Positions 44,205 to 52,846 of a DNA stretch of 64,000 nt are shown here, piece by piece. The DNA comes from Planococcus salinus (lineage in GTDB: Bacteria > Bacillota > Bacilli > Bacillales_A > Planococcaceae), in NCBI RefSeq assembly GCF_003719725.1, contig NZ_RIAX01000008.1, positions 1 to 64,000 on the forward strand, written 5' to 3'. Under the pieces are notes generated by a model. The model made no database searches. It saw nothing but the letters and a program-made list of their open reading frames with translations, and was not told the DNA's origin. Within the stretch, counting starts at the first letter, position 1. Each line of letters opens with the position of its first letter. The translations under genes were made by a program, and so were the position numbers.

Positions 44205-44939
44205 ATGCAGCAGGAAAGTCAGAAAGCGGGAATTGCATTTTTATTGTTGCTGAGCGGGTTGGGGCTGGCAGGCCTTTTTATCGTGCTGTTCGCGGAAGTG
44301 GCAGAAGAAGTGATGGAAGAAGAGTTTGGTCTGTTTGATGTCTTAATCATTCGCCTTTTCGAATCGATGGCAGGAGAATCAATGGACGCTGTGATGAAGT
44401 TTATTACCGAATTGGGGGCCGTGTGGTTTTTGGGCGGACTGTCTGCACTTATTCTGGGTATATTATGGTGGAAGTTGAAGGATAAGTGGGGAATTTTGTT
44501 TTTTGTCATCGCTGTTGGAGGCGGATCGTTATTGACGCTTTTGCTGAAGCATTTTTATACCAGAGACCGTCCGTCGATTAATCCCGAAATCGACGCCATT
44601 GGCTATAGTTTTCCAAGCGGCCACTCCATGGGTTCGCTGATTTTCTATGGATTTGTTATTTATCTGGTGATTCGCACGCGTCAAAAACCATGGATCGAAG
44701 GACTGACAGTCGGTGTTCTAAGTGCGTTGATTTTCTTGATTGGCATGAGTCGCATATACTTGGGCGCACATTTCCCAAGCGATGTCTTGGCAGGATATAT
44801 TGCCGGCACGATCTGGCTTATATTGAGTCTCATCGCTTTGGAATGGATTCAGTGGCAAAGCAGAAGCCTGGTTCCACCGGTTCATGCTTTGCGAAATATC
44901 CTGGCTTCTTTATATCGGACGGTGCAAAAAAGACGGTGA
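44205..44939 (+). CDS. PAP2-family membrane phosphatase
   Basis: 244 residues with six hydrophobic segments. The three phosphatase motifs are KHFYTRDRP (K-x6-RP), PSGHS and 'SRIYLGAHFPSDVLAG' (SR-x5-H-x3-D), all with catalytic Arg/His/Asp intact, facing the outside. Likely substrates are undecaprenyl pyrophosphate, phosphatidylglycerophosphate or other lipid phosphates. AAAGGAG lies before ATG 44205. Confidence 0.9.
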   Translation: MQQESQKAGIAFLLLLSGLGLAGLFIVLFAEVAEEVMEEEFGLFDVLIIRLFESMAGESMDAVMKFITELGAVWFLGGLSALILGILWWKLKDKWGILFFVIAVGGGSLLTLLLKHFYTRDRPSINPEIDAIGYSFPSGHSMGSLIFYGFVIYLVIRTRQKPWIEGLTVGVLSALIFLIGMSRIYLGAHFPSDVLAGYIAGTIWLILSLIALEWIQWQSRSLVPPVHALRNILASLYRTVQKRR

Positions 44940-45030
44940 GGGAAGAGGGCGTCGCTGTTTACATAGCCGTTCTTTATATCGCTGCATGGAAGATTTAGAA
45001 AACAATATGTCGAGAAGGAAGAAAAATCCG

Positions 45031-45531
45031 ATGAAAAACAAATTCCAAAAAATCACCAACAACTTCTGGTTTGACCGGGAGGCGGAAGAGGCTGTGCAGT
45101 TTTACTTGTCTGTTTTTAAAGATTCCCAAATGGGCCGCACGACGCGTTATGGAAAAGAAGGACATGAAATTCACGGCATGCCGGAAGGGACTGTCATGAC
45201 CATCGATTTTGTACTTGAAGGACAGGAATTCGTCGCTTTAAATGGAGGGCCGGCATTCCAGTTCAACGAAGCCATTTCCTTGATCGTCAATTGCGAATCG
45301 CAGGAAGAAGTGGATTATTACTGGGACAAGTTGACAGAAGGAGGAGATGAAAAAGCCCAGGTATGCGGCTGGTTGAAGGATAAGTTTGGGGTGTCCTGGC
45401 AAGTGGTTCCTGTGGCGTTGAATGAGATGCTGACAAGTGGTGACAGTGAAAAAGTTGCAAAGGTGACAAAAGAATTTATGCAGATGAAAAAAATCGATTT
45501 GCCCGCGCTTCAGCGGGCCTACGAAGGATAA
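45031..45531 (+). CDS. VOC-family protein (PhnB/YjdN-like)
   Basis: 166 residues. 'KITNNFWFDREAEEAVQFYLSVFKDSQ' and 'GTVMTIDFVLEGQEFVALNGGPAFQFNEAISLIVNCESQEEVDYYWDKLTEGG' followed by 'CGWLKDKFGVSWQVVP' are the blocks of 3-demethylubiquinone-methyltransferase-like (PhnB) VOC proteins. These are metal-free or metal-bound small-molecule-binding proteins of unclear function. ATG 45031 follows AAGGAA by 11 bases; the ATG at 45007 would add eight residues. Confidence 0.85.
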   Translation: MKNKFQKITNNFWFDREAEEAVQFYLSVFKDSQMGRTTRYGKEGHEIHGMPEGTVMTIDFVLEGQEFVALNGGPAFQFNEAISLIVNCESQEEVDYYWDKLTEGGDEKAQVCGWLKDKFGVSWQVVPVALNEMLTSGDSEKVAKVTKEFMQMKKIDLPALQRAYEG

Positions 45532-45686
45532 GCAATCCATTTCATCAAACCATGTGAATATAAGGAAACGGCTGCTTTTATTACATCTGTCCACTGCCAA
45601 ATAAGAGGGGAATCAACGGCTGGCATAGAAAAAAGGCGTATCTCTCAGCTGAAAGCTGGCGATACGCCTTTTGAAACAGATCGATG

Positions 45687-46817
45687 TTACAGCATGCCTT
45701 CCAAATAGCCATATCCCGCTTCTTCCATTTCTTCCTGAGGGATAAACAGGATGGCAGCACTGTTGATGCAATAGCGCAAACCGCCTTTGTCTTTCGGGCC
45801 GTCTTCAAATACATGGCCCAAATGGCTGTCGCCGGCACGGCTTCTCACTTCCACACGGACCATATTGTAACTGGTGTCTGTATGTTCGGTAACGACACCC
45901 GGCTCAATCGGTTTGGTGAAACTCGGCCAGTCGCATTTGGAATCGTATTTATCGGCTGAAGAGAAAAGCGGTTCTCCGGTAGCTACATCGACATAAATGC
46001 CTGGTTCATAAAGGTCCCAGTATTCATTGGAATAAGCGGTTTCTGTGTCGTTTTCCTGCGTCACTTTATATTGAGCCTCTGTCAATTTTTCTTTTAACTC
46101 TTCATCGCTCGGTTTCGGGTACATCGCCGGGTCGATCAGCGCCGGGATTTCCTGGTCCTCCAACGAATCGAACTCGACATGGCAATAACCGTTCGGGTTT
46201 TTCTCGAGATAATCCTGGTGATACTCTTCGGCCAGGTAATAATGCTCCAATTCTTCGACTTCGGTTACAATTGGTTCATCGTATTTCGCCGATTCCTCAA
46301 CCATTACCTGATCAATCACTGTGCGATCTGCTTCGTTTTCATAATAGATTCCTGTCCGGTATTGCTCACCGCGATCATTTCCCTGCTGGTTCAGTAAAGT
46401 CGGGTCGATGATCAGGAAATAATGGGATAACAATTTTTCCAGGTCTACGCGTTCCGGGTCGTAGCGTACATGGACGGTTTCAGCATGGCCCGTGTTTTCC
46501 CGGATGACTTGCTCGTACGTCGGGTTTTCGGTGTCGCCGTTGGCATAGCCGGAAGTCACATCATAAACACCGTAAACTCTGGCCATGTATGCCTCGACTC
46601 CCCAGAAGCAGCCGCCTGCAAGCCAGATTTCCTGCAGGTTATTTGTGTCGAATTCCAATTCTGTGTTTGGATTATCAGGAAACTTTGAAGAGCTTTCTTC
46701 GGTTTGAGTTCCTGCTGGCTGTGCGCTGGTTTCACCGGCATTGTCAATGTTTCCGGTGGAACAACCGACTAACAGCAGCAACAAAAAGAGAAACAAGCCG
46801 AATCGTTTGATGGTCAT
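45687..46817 (-). CDS. msrAB: Lipoprotein methionine sulfoxide reductase MsrA-MsrB fusion
   Basis: 376 residues. Signal peptide with lipobox LVGC, Cys19. MsrA domain (about 62-220) with catalytic C70 in 'GGCFWG', MsrB domain (about 233-370) with catalytic C350 in 'GLRYCINS' and an accessory Cys in '[10 protein letters not shown]'. The zinc-binding CxxC pairs of many MsrB proteins are missing. It repairs both S and R forms of oxidised methionine in exported proteins. The thioredoxin-like lipoprotein gene 20 bases upstream probably supplies electrons. Its own ribosome site is weak (AAGGAAAGG about 14 bases away). Confidence 0.92.
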   Translation of the reverse strand: MTIKRFGLFLFLLLLLVGCSTGNIDNAGETSAQPAGTQTEESSSKFPDNPNTELEFDTNNLQEIWLAGGCFWGVEAYMARVYGVYDVTSGYANGDTENPTYEQVIRENTGHAETVHVRYDPERVDLEKLLSHYFLIIDPTLLNQQGNDRGEQYRTGIYYENEADRTVIDQVMVEESAKYDEPIVTEVEELEHYYLAEEYHQDYLEKNPNGYCHVEFDSLEDQEIPALIDPAMYPKPSDEELKEKLTEAQYKVTQENDTETAYSNEYWDLYEPGIYVDVATGEPLFSSADKYDSKCDWPSFTKPIEPGVVTEHTDTSYNMVRVEVRSRAGDSHLGHVFEDGPKDKGGLRYCINSAAILFIPQEEMEEAGYGYLEGML

Positions 46818-46837
46818 TTTAAATCGACTGCCTTTCC

Positions 46838-47368
46838 TTATTGAATGGTATTGAATGTTTCTTTGATTTGTTCGTTACTGAAATGGCCGGGCGCGCTTTT
46901 TACCAGTACGCCGTCAGAACCGATGTAAGAAGAAGTGGGGTAACCGATGACGCCGTATTGATCGAAAAACGTACCTCCTTCATCCAGCAGCACAGTGATA
47001 TTTGATGTATTGTCCACACCTTCAAACCAGTTGGCGAAAGACTCACTGTTTTTTTCAGCATTTGAACCGGGTGAAACGATGGATAAAACAACAAAATCCG
47101 TATCTTCACCAGCTAATGTATTCAGTTCTTCCATTCCTGCAAGACAGATGGAGCACCAGGACGCCCAAAATTTCACGTATACTTTTTGGCCTTTGTAGTC
47201 TGACAGGTCATGTGTGTTGCCTTCAAGATCCATCAATTCAAAAACAGGGGCGGTTTTGCCGTCATTGAGCTGCTCTGCATTTATCGTGGCATCCGAAGGG
47301 TTGCTGCTGCAGGCGCTTAATCCAAGGACCAGAAAAATCAAAAGAGGTAAAAATGAGGGCGCTTTCAT
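46838..47368 (-). CDS. Thioredoxin-like (TlpA/Etrx) lipoprotein
   Basis: 176 residues. Lipobox LSAC with Cys20, then a TlpA/AhpC-type thioredoxin fold with redox motif C72-S-I-C75 in '[17 protein letters not shown]', cis-Pro in '[11 protein letters not shown]'. The spacing of '[13 protein letters not shown]' and 'TFFDQYGV' matches the extracellular thioredoxins that feed MsrAB in streptococci. It is the first gene of a two-gene operon with msrAB. No CcdA-like membrane electron donor is encoded beside it. ATG 47368 has AAAGG 9 bases upstream. Confidence 0.88.
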   Translation of the reverse strand: MKAPSFLPLLIFLVLGLSACSSNPSDATINAEQLNDGKTAPVFELMDLEGNTHDLSDYKGQKVYVKFWASWCSICLAGMEELNTLAGEDTDFVVLSIVSPGSNAEKNSESFANWFEGVDNTSNITVLLDEGGTFFDQYGVIGYPTSSYIGSDGVLVKSAPGHFSNEQIKETFNTIQ

Positions 47369-47567
47369 AAAAATCATCCTTTGCTGTAAAGTGAACTCTG
47401 TTCAACGGTGGCGGGCGGCTGTAGTCAGCGAAGCAAATGGCTTTGAAATAAGCCGTGTCCATTTGTATCTCTATCATATAGCGATTTCTCAGTAAAAGAC
47501 ATAAAGTCAACTCGGAAAAGGCCAAAAACTGCACCAGTGATAAATGCCCGCCCGCCTCACTCGAACC

Positions 47568-47596
47568 TTGACAATTCAACCGTCTTATCCTATTAT
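47568..47596 (+). promoter_or_regulatory. Promoter of the lysine-riboswitch transcript
   Basis: TTGACA (47568-47573), 17-base spacer, TATTAT (47591-47596): consensus -35 and a one-mismatch -10. Start expected near 47604. Confidence 0.75.
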
Positions 47597-47620
47597 TCTA
47601 CTGTATCAAAATTGAATACA

Positions 47621-47642
47621 ACCTCACTTTTTTCGGTGAGGT
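47621..47642 (+). promoter_or_regulatory. Leader hairpin that competes with lysine-aptamer P1
   Basis: ACCTCAC (47621-47627) pairs perfectly with GTGAGGT (47636-47642). The right arm overlaps GAGGTAG (47638-47644), the 5' strand of aptamer helix P1, so both cannot form at once. Confidence 0.45.
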
Positions 47643-47814
47643 AGAGGCGCGGTATTTATTAGTTCCCAGTGGAGTTTGAGGAAACGGTGAAACTGGGAAG
47701 AAGGAAATGTCGCCGAAGTTTGCATTGGCTCTCACTGATGCATGCTGGGCTTGCAGTGAATAACTGCAGGACTGTCTCGATGAGCTGAATGGGTTTATTG
47801 AGTTGCGCTATCTC
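47638..47814 (+). promoter_or_regulatory. Lysine riboswitch aptamer (L box)
   Basis: P1 is GAGGTAG (47638-47644) with CTATCTC (47808-47814). The conserved blocks follow in order: AGAGGCGCGG, TTAGT, GAAGGAAATGTCGCCGAAG, GGGCTTGCAGTGAATAACTG, GGACTGTC, and a P5 hairpin CTCGAT/ATTGAG. These match the lysC/yvsH-type L box. Within P5, TTGAGTTG (47798-47805) can instead pair with CAACTCAA (47871-47878) in the terminator, which is the expected OFF-with-lysine logic. Confidence 0.9.
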
Positions 47815-47851
47815 CAAAGAGATAAAAGCTTAGAGGTTATGACGATGACTA

Positions 47852-47890
47852 ATAACGCCCTGAGTTTGTTCAACTCAAGGCGTTTTCTTT
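47852..47890 (+). terminator. Lysine-riboswitch terminator
   Basis: AACGCCCTGAGTT pairs with AACTCAAGGCGTT (one bulge) and is followed by TTCTTT. It lies 84 bases before the amidohydrolase start. Confidence 0.8.
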
Positions 47891-47973
47891 ATGCTCTTTT
47901 CAGGTGCTATGGTGCAGCGAACCTTATTGGAAACACCGCATATATTGCAAGATTAAAGAAAGAAGGGTTTTGG

Positions 47974-49581
47974 ATGAAACAACTTTGGCATGGCGGAACA
48001 ATTTACACAATGGAACAGGAACACGAAACAGTTGAAGCGGTCCTTGTCGAAGATGACAAAATTGCAGCAACGGGAACAGTCGAGGAGCTCCAAGGCCAAG
48101 CTGACGAGTGCATGGATTTGCAGGGGGCAGTCATGTATCCCGGTTTTGTGGACAGCCATCTCCACATGATTTTCCAGGGCGAAAAATTGATTCGTCTGGA
48201 CTTGTCGAAGGCCCGATCGGCCGAAGAAATGCTGGAGATGATCAGACAGGCTGCTGACAATACGCCGGCAGACAAATGGCTTTTTGGTGAAGGCTGGAAT
48301 GAAAATAATTTTGCGGAGCCGCGCATTCCGACTAAGGAAGAGCTTGATGCTATACGGACGGAACCGATATTGCTGACACGGGTTTGCCACCATGTCGTGC
48401 TTGGCAATTCCAGTGCTTTGGCGGCAGGTGGCCTGACGAAAGAAAGCGAAGCTCCGGCGGGCGGTGAAATCGGGAGGAACGAGGACGGCGAATTGAACGG
48501 CCTGCTGTATGATCTGGCTTCAACCGCTGTTACAGATGCGCTGCCGAAAGAAGGGGAAGACTATATCGAGTATTTGACCGAAGCCTTGAATCTTGCGATT
48601 GATGACATGCTGTCTGTTGGATTGACGGGCGGTCACACAGAAGAAATGCATTATTTCGGTGAGTTTACCAATCCTTTAACAGCCTTCAAACGAGCGATTG
48701 GTGAAAAGCGGCATTTCCGTGTGAATTTGCTGCGCCACAATGCAGTTTTCGAAGAGATGGAAAAAGCGAATGTGGCGTTTGACGAGCCTTTTGTTGAACC
48801 GGGAGCTATGAAGATTTTCGCGGATGGTGCATTGGGCGGTTCGACTGCGGCGTTATTGGAACCTTACACGGACCAGCCGGACAACAAAGGATTGTTGATC
48901 CAGACAGACGAACAACTGGAAGAGTTGGTGAAACTGGCTCGCCGGTACAAAGAAGCAGTTGCTGTTCATATCATCGGTGACGCGGCAGCGGAGCAAGTGC
49001 TGAGTGCCATTGAAAAGTATCCGGCTCCAAGCGGCAAGCGGGATCGCTTGATTCATGCGTGTGTAGTAAATGAAGCGCTGATTGAAAGAATGGCCAAATT
49101 GCCTGTTGTGGTGGATCTCCAACCTTCCTTTGTCACTTCCGACTTTCCGTGGGTTATCAATCGTCTTGGTGATGACCGCATCAATTATGCCTATCCATGG
49201 AAAACACTGATGGACCGCGGCATTTTATGTGCTGGCGGTACGGACGCACCGGTGGAAGAAATCAACCCGCTGCTTTCCATTTATGCAGCGGTAGAACGCA
49301 AGAAGCCTGGTTCGGGAGCCGCGCATACAGGTTATTTGCCGGAACAGAAACTGTCACGTTTTGAAGCAATCCGCCTTTACACAGTTGGCAGTGCGCAAGC
49401 CATCTGCAAAGAGCATGAACGGGGATTGATCAAAACCGGTTATACTGCAGACTTTTCCATTTTCGACCGGGATTTGTTTGCTGGAACTTCTGAAGACATG
49501 CTCAAGGCGCAAGCCGTGAAAACAGTAGTGGCCGGACGGACGGTATTTGAGCAAGCGCAGCCGATTGTCACGGTTCAATAA
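47974..49581 (+). CDS. Amidohydrolase family protein, YtcJ type
   Basis: 535-residue metal-dependent hydrolase of the amidohydrolase superfamily. 'MYPGFVDSHLHMIF' (HxH metal site), 'MKIFADGALGGSTAALLEPY' , 'VAVHIIGDAAAEQVLSAIE', 'RDRLIHACVV' (His ligands) and 'CAGGTDAPVEEINPLLSIYAAV' (Asp) are the YtcJ/COG1574 blocks. The family's natural substrates are mostly unknown; some members deacylate N-acyl amino acids or hydrolyse cyclic amides. It stands behind a lysine riboswitch, so it should be made when lysine is scarce. ATG 47974 follows AGAAGGG; the open frame upstream runs through the terminator and is not coding. Confidence 0.9.
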   Translation: MKQLWHGGTIYTMEQEHETVEAVLVEDDKIAATGTVEELQGQADECMDLQGAVMYPGFVDSHLHMIFQGEKLIRLDLSKARSAEEMLEMIRQAADNTPADKWLFGEGWNENNFAEPRIPTKEELDAIRTEPILLTRVCHHVVLGNSSALAAGGLTKESEAPAGGEIGRNEDGELNGLLYDLASTAVTDALPKEGEDYIEYLTEALNLAIDDMLSVGLTGGHTEEMHYFGEFTNPLTAFKRAIGEKRHFRVNLLRHNAVFEEMEKANVAFDEPFVEPGAMKIFADGALGGSTAALLEPYTDQPDNKGLLIQTDEQLEELVKLARRYKEAVAVHIIGDAAAEQVLSAIEKYPAPSGKRDRLIHACVVNEALIERMAKLPVVVDLQPSFVTSDFPWVINRLGDDRINYAYPWKTLMDRGILCAGGTDAPVEEINPLLSIYAAVERKKPGSGAAHTGYLPEQKLSRFEAIRLYTVGSAQAICKEHERGLIKTGYTADFSIFDRDLFAGTSEDMLKAQAVKTVVAGRTVFEQAQPIVTVQ

Positions 49582-49630
49582 GGATTTCTTTTCCTGTTAC
49601 AACATTTTAGCGTAATATTCCGTTAAGCTT

Positions 49631-49662
49631 GCCGCGTTCCTGATTTTGGGACGCGGCTTTTT
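49631..49662 (+). terminator. Terminator of the amidohydrolase gene
   Basis: GCCGCGTTCC (49631-49640) pairs with GGGACGCGGC (49648-49657), one mismatch, followed by T5. Confidence 0.85.
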
Positions 49663-49679
49663 TCATTTATCAGGAAAGT

Positions 49680-49694
49680 GAACTTCAGAAAATT
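49680..49694. promoter_or_regulatory. Possible CodY box before threonine dehydratase
   Basis: GAACTTCAGAAAATT matches AATTTTCWGAAAATT at 12 of 15 positions, about 75 bases before the start codon. CodY control of branched-chain amino-acid genes is usual in Bacillota. Low certainty from one site. Confidence 0.3.
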
Positions 49695-49768
49695 GTCGAA
49701 ATTTTTCATGAATTACTGATGACTTTATGTTAGAGTAAGTGAATAACTAAAACAAGAAGGTGACATCT

Positions 49769-51058
49769 ATGGCAAAAAGCACGATTACAGAGATGGAAAG
49801 GGACGTAAAATTGTCGAGAGTTTCAGTCGAAGAAATTATGGTGGCCAATCAGGCGCTCAAAGACGTAGTGATCAAAACACCGCTTCAAAAGAATGAGCTT
49901 CTTTCTGCTCGTTACGACTGCAACGTCTATTTGAAACGGGAAGATCTGCAGGTCGTCCGTTCATTCAAGCTGCGCGGCGCTTATAACTTCATCCGCAGCT
50001 TAAGCGCTGAAGACCGCGAAAAAGGCGTTGTCTGCGCCAGTGCCGGAAATCATGCCCAAGGGGTGGCATACTCATGCTACGCACTCGGCATTGAAGGAAA
50101 GATCTTTATGCCGTTGACCACTCCGCGACAGAAAGTTTCTCAAGTCAAGCGTTTCGGAGGTGAACATGTCTCAGTCGTGCTGATTGGCGACAGTTTTGAC
50201 GACTCTTACACAGCGGCTATGGAATATTGCACAACGGAAGAAAAAGTATTTGTCCATCCTTTTGACAACAACCAGATTGTTGCAGGGCAAGGGACCGTGG
50301 CTGTGGAAATCTTGAACGATATGCAGGAGCCGGCCGATTATACATTTTGTGCCATCGGCGGTGGCGGGTTGGCATCAGGAATCGGATCCTACATGAAAGG
50401 TATCAGCCCATTCACCAAGTTGATCGGTGTTGAGCCGGCAGGTGCTGCCAGTATGAAAGCGTCGTTGAAGAACGGGGAGGTAACCCGTCTCGATACGATT
50501 GATACATTTGTTGACGGAGCCGCCGTCAAACAGGTCGGTGATTTATCGATGGCCATCTGCCAGGACGTGCTGGATGACATTGTAGCTGTTCCGGAAGGCA
50601 AGGTCTGCACGACGATTCTGCAGCTGTACAACGAGAATGCCATTGTGGCCGAACCGGCGGGGGCTTTATCGGTAGCGGCTCTGGACTTCTATAAAGAAGA
50701 GATCAAAGGGAAAAATGTCGTCTGTGTCATCAGTGGCGGCAATAATGATATTGAACGCATGCAGGAAATCAAAGAAAAGTCCCTCATTTATGAAGGATTA
50801 AAACATTATTTTATCGTCACATTCCCGCAACGTGCCGGCGCTTTGCGCAAGTTCATGGAACAGGTTCTGGGGGAACACGACGACATCACTCATTTTGAAT
50901 ACACCAAACGGACAAACCGGGAAGCAGGTCCAGTCATCGTGGGCATTGAACTGAAATGCCGCGAAGATTATGCCCCGCTTGTGGAACGGATGACAAAAAA
51001 CGGGTTTCCTTATAAAGAAATCAACAACGACCCGACTTTGTTCAATTTATTGATTTAA
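49769..51058 (+). CDS. ilvA: Threonine ammonia-lyase (threonine dehydratase), isoleucine pathway
   Basis: 429-residue PLP enzyme converting threonine to 2-oxobutyrate, the first step to isoleucine. PLP-binding K67 is in 'VVRSFKLRGAYNF'; 'ASAGNHAQGVAYSC' and the phosphate loop 'IGGGGLASG' follow. The C-terminal part (about 335-429, 'YFIVTFPQRAGALRKFMEQVLG') is a single ACT-like regulatory domain, as in the short B. subtilis IlvA and not the double-domain E. coli form. ATG 49769 follows GAAGGTGA. It stands alone, away from any ilv-leu operon. Confidence 0.93.
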   Translation: MAKSTITEMERDVKLSRVSVEEIMVANQALKDVVIKTPLQKNELLSARYDCNVYLKREDLQVVRSFKLRGAYNFIRSLSAEDREKGVVCASAGNHAQGVAYSCYALGIEGKIFMPLTTPRQKVSQVKRFGGEHVSVVLIGDSFDDSYTAAMEYCTTEEKVFVHPFDNNQIVAGQGTVAVEILNDMQEPADYTFCAIGGGGLASGIGSYMKGISPFTKLIGVEPAGAASMKASLKNGEVTRLDTIDTFVDGAAVKQVGDLSMAICQDVLDDIVAVPEGKVCTTILQLYNENAIVAEPAGALSVAALDFYKEEIKGKNVVCVISGGNNDIERMQEIKEKSLIYEGLKHYFIVTFPQRAGALRKFMEQVLGEHDDITHFEYTKRTNREAGPVIVGIELKCREDYAPLVERMTKNGFPYKEINNDPTLFNLLI

Positions 51059-51108
51059 ATGGACAGGTATTGTCCTGCTGACTGTCATATAAAAAAGGGG
51101 AATGCCAA

Positions 51109-51261
51109 ATGAGTATCGGCAAAATCAGGTCGATTTTCTACTTCCTGGCGAGGATACTGGGCGACATAAATGCCGTCAAACGCGGGACCATCGGCAAGCG
51201 CTTGCTGCGCCGGGCAACCGGAAAAGCGACAGGCCGTTTGTTCAACCGCCTGTTTAAATGA
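51109..51261 (+). CDS. Small basic protein, 50 residues, unknown function
   Basis: A short gene with AAAAAGGGG 8 bases before ATG 51109. The product begins MSIGKIRSIFYFLARILGD and continues with a run of basic residues (KRGTIGKRLLRRATGKATGR) to LFNRLFK. About 13 of 50 residues are Lys or Arg and none but one is acidic (Asp19). Similar 50-60 residue 'ARILGDINAVKRG' proteins are familiar to me as unnamed proteins of Bacillales. It may bind nucleic acid or membrane. It follows ilvA by 50 bases. Confidence 0.7.
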   Translation: MSIGKIRSIFYFLARILGDINAVKRGTIGKRLLRRATGKATGRLFNRLFK

Positions 51262-51265
51262 AAAA

Positions 51266-51309
51266 AATGAGCCATCTTGTTCAATGATTGCTGAACAAGG
51301 TGGCTCATT
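51266..51309. terminator. Terminator between the small basic protein and the NAD-glutamate dehydrogenase
   Basis: AATGAGCCATCTTGTTCA (51266-51283) pairs with 51292-51309 with one mismatch. The minus-strand side continues in seven T residues, so it mainly ends the dehydrogenase transcript. Confidence 0.85.
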
Positions 51310-51325
51310 CTGTTCTTTCGGCTTT

Positions 51326-52651
51326 TTATATCCAGCCTCTGGCTTCCATTGCTTGGGCGATGCGCTCCACAGCAACCAGGTAGGCAGCTTCCCGCATAGT
51401 GCAGTTTTTCTGTTCTTTCATTTCGAAAACATCGTTGAATGCTTCAGTCATTTCGGTGAACAGCCGTTCATTGACTTCTTTTTCTGTCCACGCCAAGTGT
51501 GTAGTATTTTGCACCCATTCGAAGTAAGAGACAGTAACTCCGCCGGCATTGCATAAAATATCGGGGATCACCGTAATGCCGTTTTTTTCCATAGCTGCAG
51601 TACCTTCTGGAGTGGATGGTCCGTTTGCTGCTTCTGCGACGATTTTCGCTTTGATGGCCGGACCGGTTTTTCCGGTAATCTGGTTTTCAAGTGCAGCGGG
51701 GATCAAAATATCGCATTCCGCCTGGAACAGTTCTTCGTTCGTCATCGAAGGGTAATCTTTAAATCCGTTGACCGTTCCCGTTTCTTTGGCGTAATCGATC
51801 AATTCCGCAATATTGAGCCCTTCTTCGTGATAAACACCACCGCCGGCATCAACAATGCCGATTACTTTTACGCCTCTTTCTGCCAACAGCTTTGCGGTGA
51901 TGGAGCCGACATTTCCAAAGCCCTGCACGACAGCTGTCATGCCTTCCAGCTTAAGGCCCAACCGCTCCGCCGCTTCTGCAATGGTAAAGACGACGCCTCT
52001 TCCTGTTGCTTCCACCCGTCCCTGGGAACCACCCAGGATAATCGGCTTGCCTGTAACTGTACCCGGCACGTTTTTCCCTTTCAGGCGGGAGAATTCATCA
52101 ATCATCCACCCCATGATTTCAGGAGTGGTGTTCACATCAGGTGCGGGAATATCTTTTTCCGGTCCCATAATCGGTTCCAGCTCTCTGATGAATCCTCTGC
52201 TCAGTTCTTCCAGTTCCCGCTTGGACAGTTCTTTGGGATTTACCACAATCCCGCCTTTACCGCCTCCGTAGGGAATACCCAGTATTGCAGCTTTCAACGA
52301 CATCCACATCGATAATGCAGCTACTTCGTCTTCAGTGACCGCCGGATGGAAACGGACCCCGCCTTTCGTCGGACCCAGTACATCCAGGTGCTGAGAACGG
52401 AACCCTTCGAACTCCCGGTAACTGCCATCATCCATCCGCACCGGAATCGAAACTTTCATGATGCGCTTCGGTTTTTTTAAGATTTCGAAGACGCCGCGCG
52501 GCAGGCCGAGATCGTCTACTGCCACTTCAAGCAGACGTTGCACAATTTCCAATGGGTTGGAAATTTCAACGCCGTCTTTCACTTCTTTGGCGGGCATTTC
52601 GGATTTCAAGTCTTCTGCGATTTCTTCTTTTCTTTCGTTTTTGTCTATCAT
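51326..52651 (-). CDS. NAD-type glutamate dehydrogenase (RocG/GudB-like, catabolic)
   Basis: 441 residues. 'VLGPTKGGVRFHP' and 'GIPYGGGKGGIVVNPKELS' hold the substrate lysines, 'DIPAPDVNTTPEIMGWMIDE' the catalytic Asp, and 'VVQGFGNVGSITAKLLAERGVKVIGIVDAGGG' the NAD fold with Asp at the end of the second strand, as expected for NAD preference. The extended 'ILGGSQGRVEATGRGVVF' is characteristic of the RocG/GudB group. It oxidises glutamate to 2-oxoglutarate and ammonia. ATG 52651 has GGAGG 9 bases upstream. No internal duplication like the inactive gudB allele is seen. Confidence 0.93.
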   Translation of the reverse strand: MIDKNERKEEIAEDLKSEMPAKEVKDGVEISNPLEIVQRLLEVAVDDLGLPRGVFEILKKPKRIMKVSIPVRMDDGSYREFEGFRSQHLDVLGPTKGGVRFHPAVTEDEVAALSMWMSLKAAILGIPYGGGKGGIVVNPKELSKRELEELSRGFIRELEPIMGPEKDIPAPDVNTTPEIMGWMIDEFSRLKGKNVPGTVTGKPIILGGSQGRVEATGRGVVFTIAEAAERLGLKLEGMTAVVQGFGNVGSITAKLLAERGVKVIGIVDAGGGVYHEEGLNIAELIDYAKETGTVNGFKDYPSMTNEELFQAECDILIPAALENQITGKTGPAIKAKIVAEAANGPSTPEGTAAMEKNGITVIPDILCNAGGVTVSYFEWVQNTTHLAWTEKEVNERLFTEMTEAFNDVFEMKEQKNCTMREAAYLVAVERIAQAMEARGWI

Positions 52652-52846
52652 GTACAAGTCCCTCCCGTTTTATAAATCCTCTTACTGTGTATGTTCCTAA
52701 AACAAAACATCGTTAAACATACAGGGAGGAATCGAAGAATAAGGAGAGTAGGACTGGAAATTTCAGAATCTTTGCATCAGAATGGAAAGGAGATGTTCCA
52801 ACATGAGTTCTTCAAAGAAAAAGTTATAAAAAAGCGGGGGAAGAAA

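Noticed and set aside
47803-47973. N-terminal extension of the YtcJ-like amidohydrolase
   Set aside because: It translates the end of the lysine riboswitch and its terminator.
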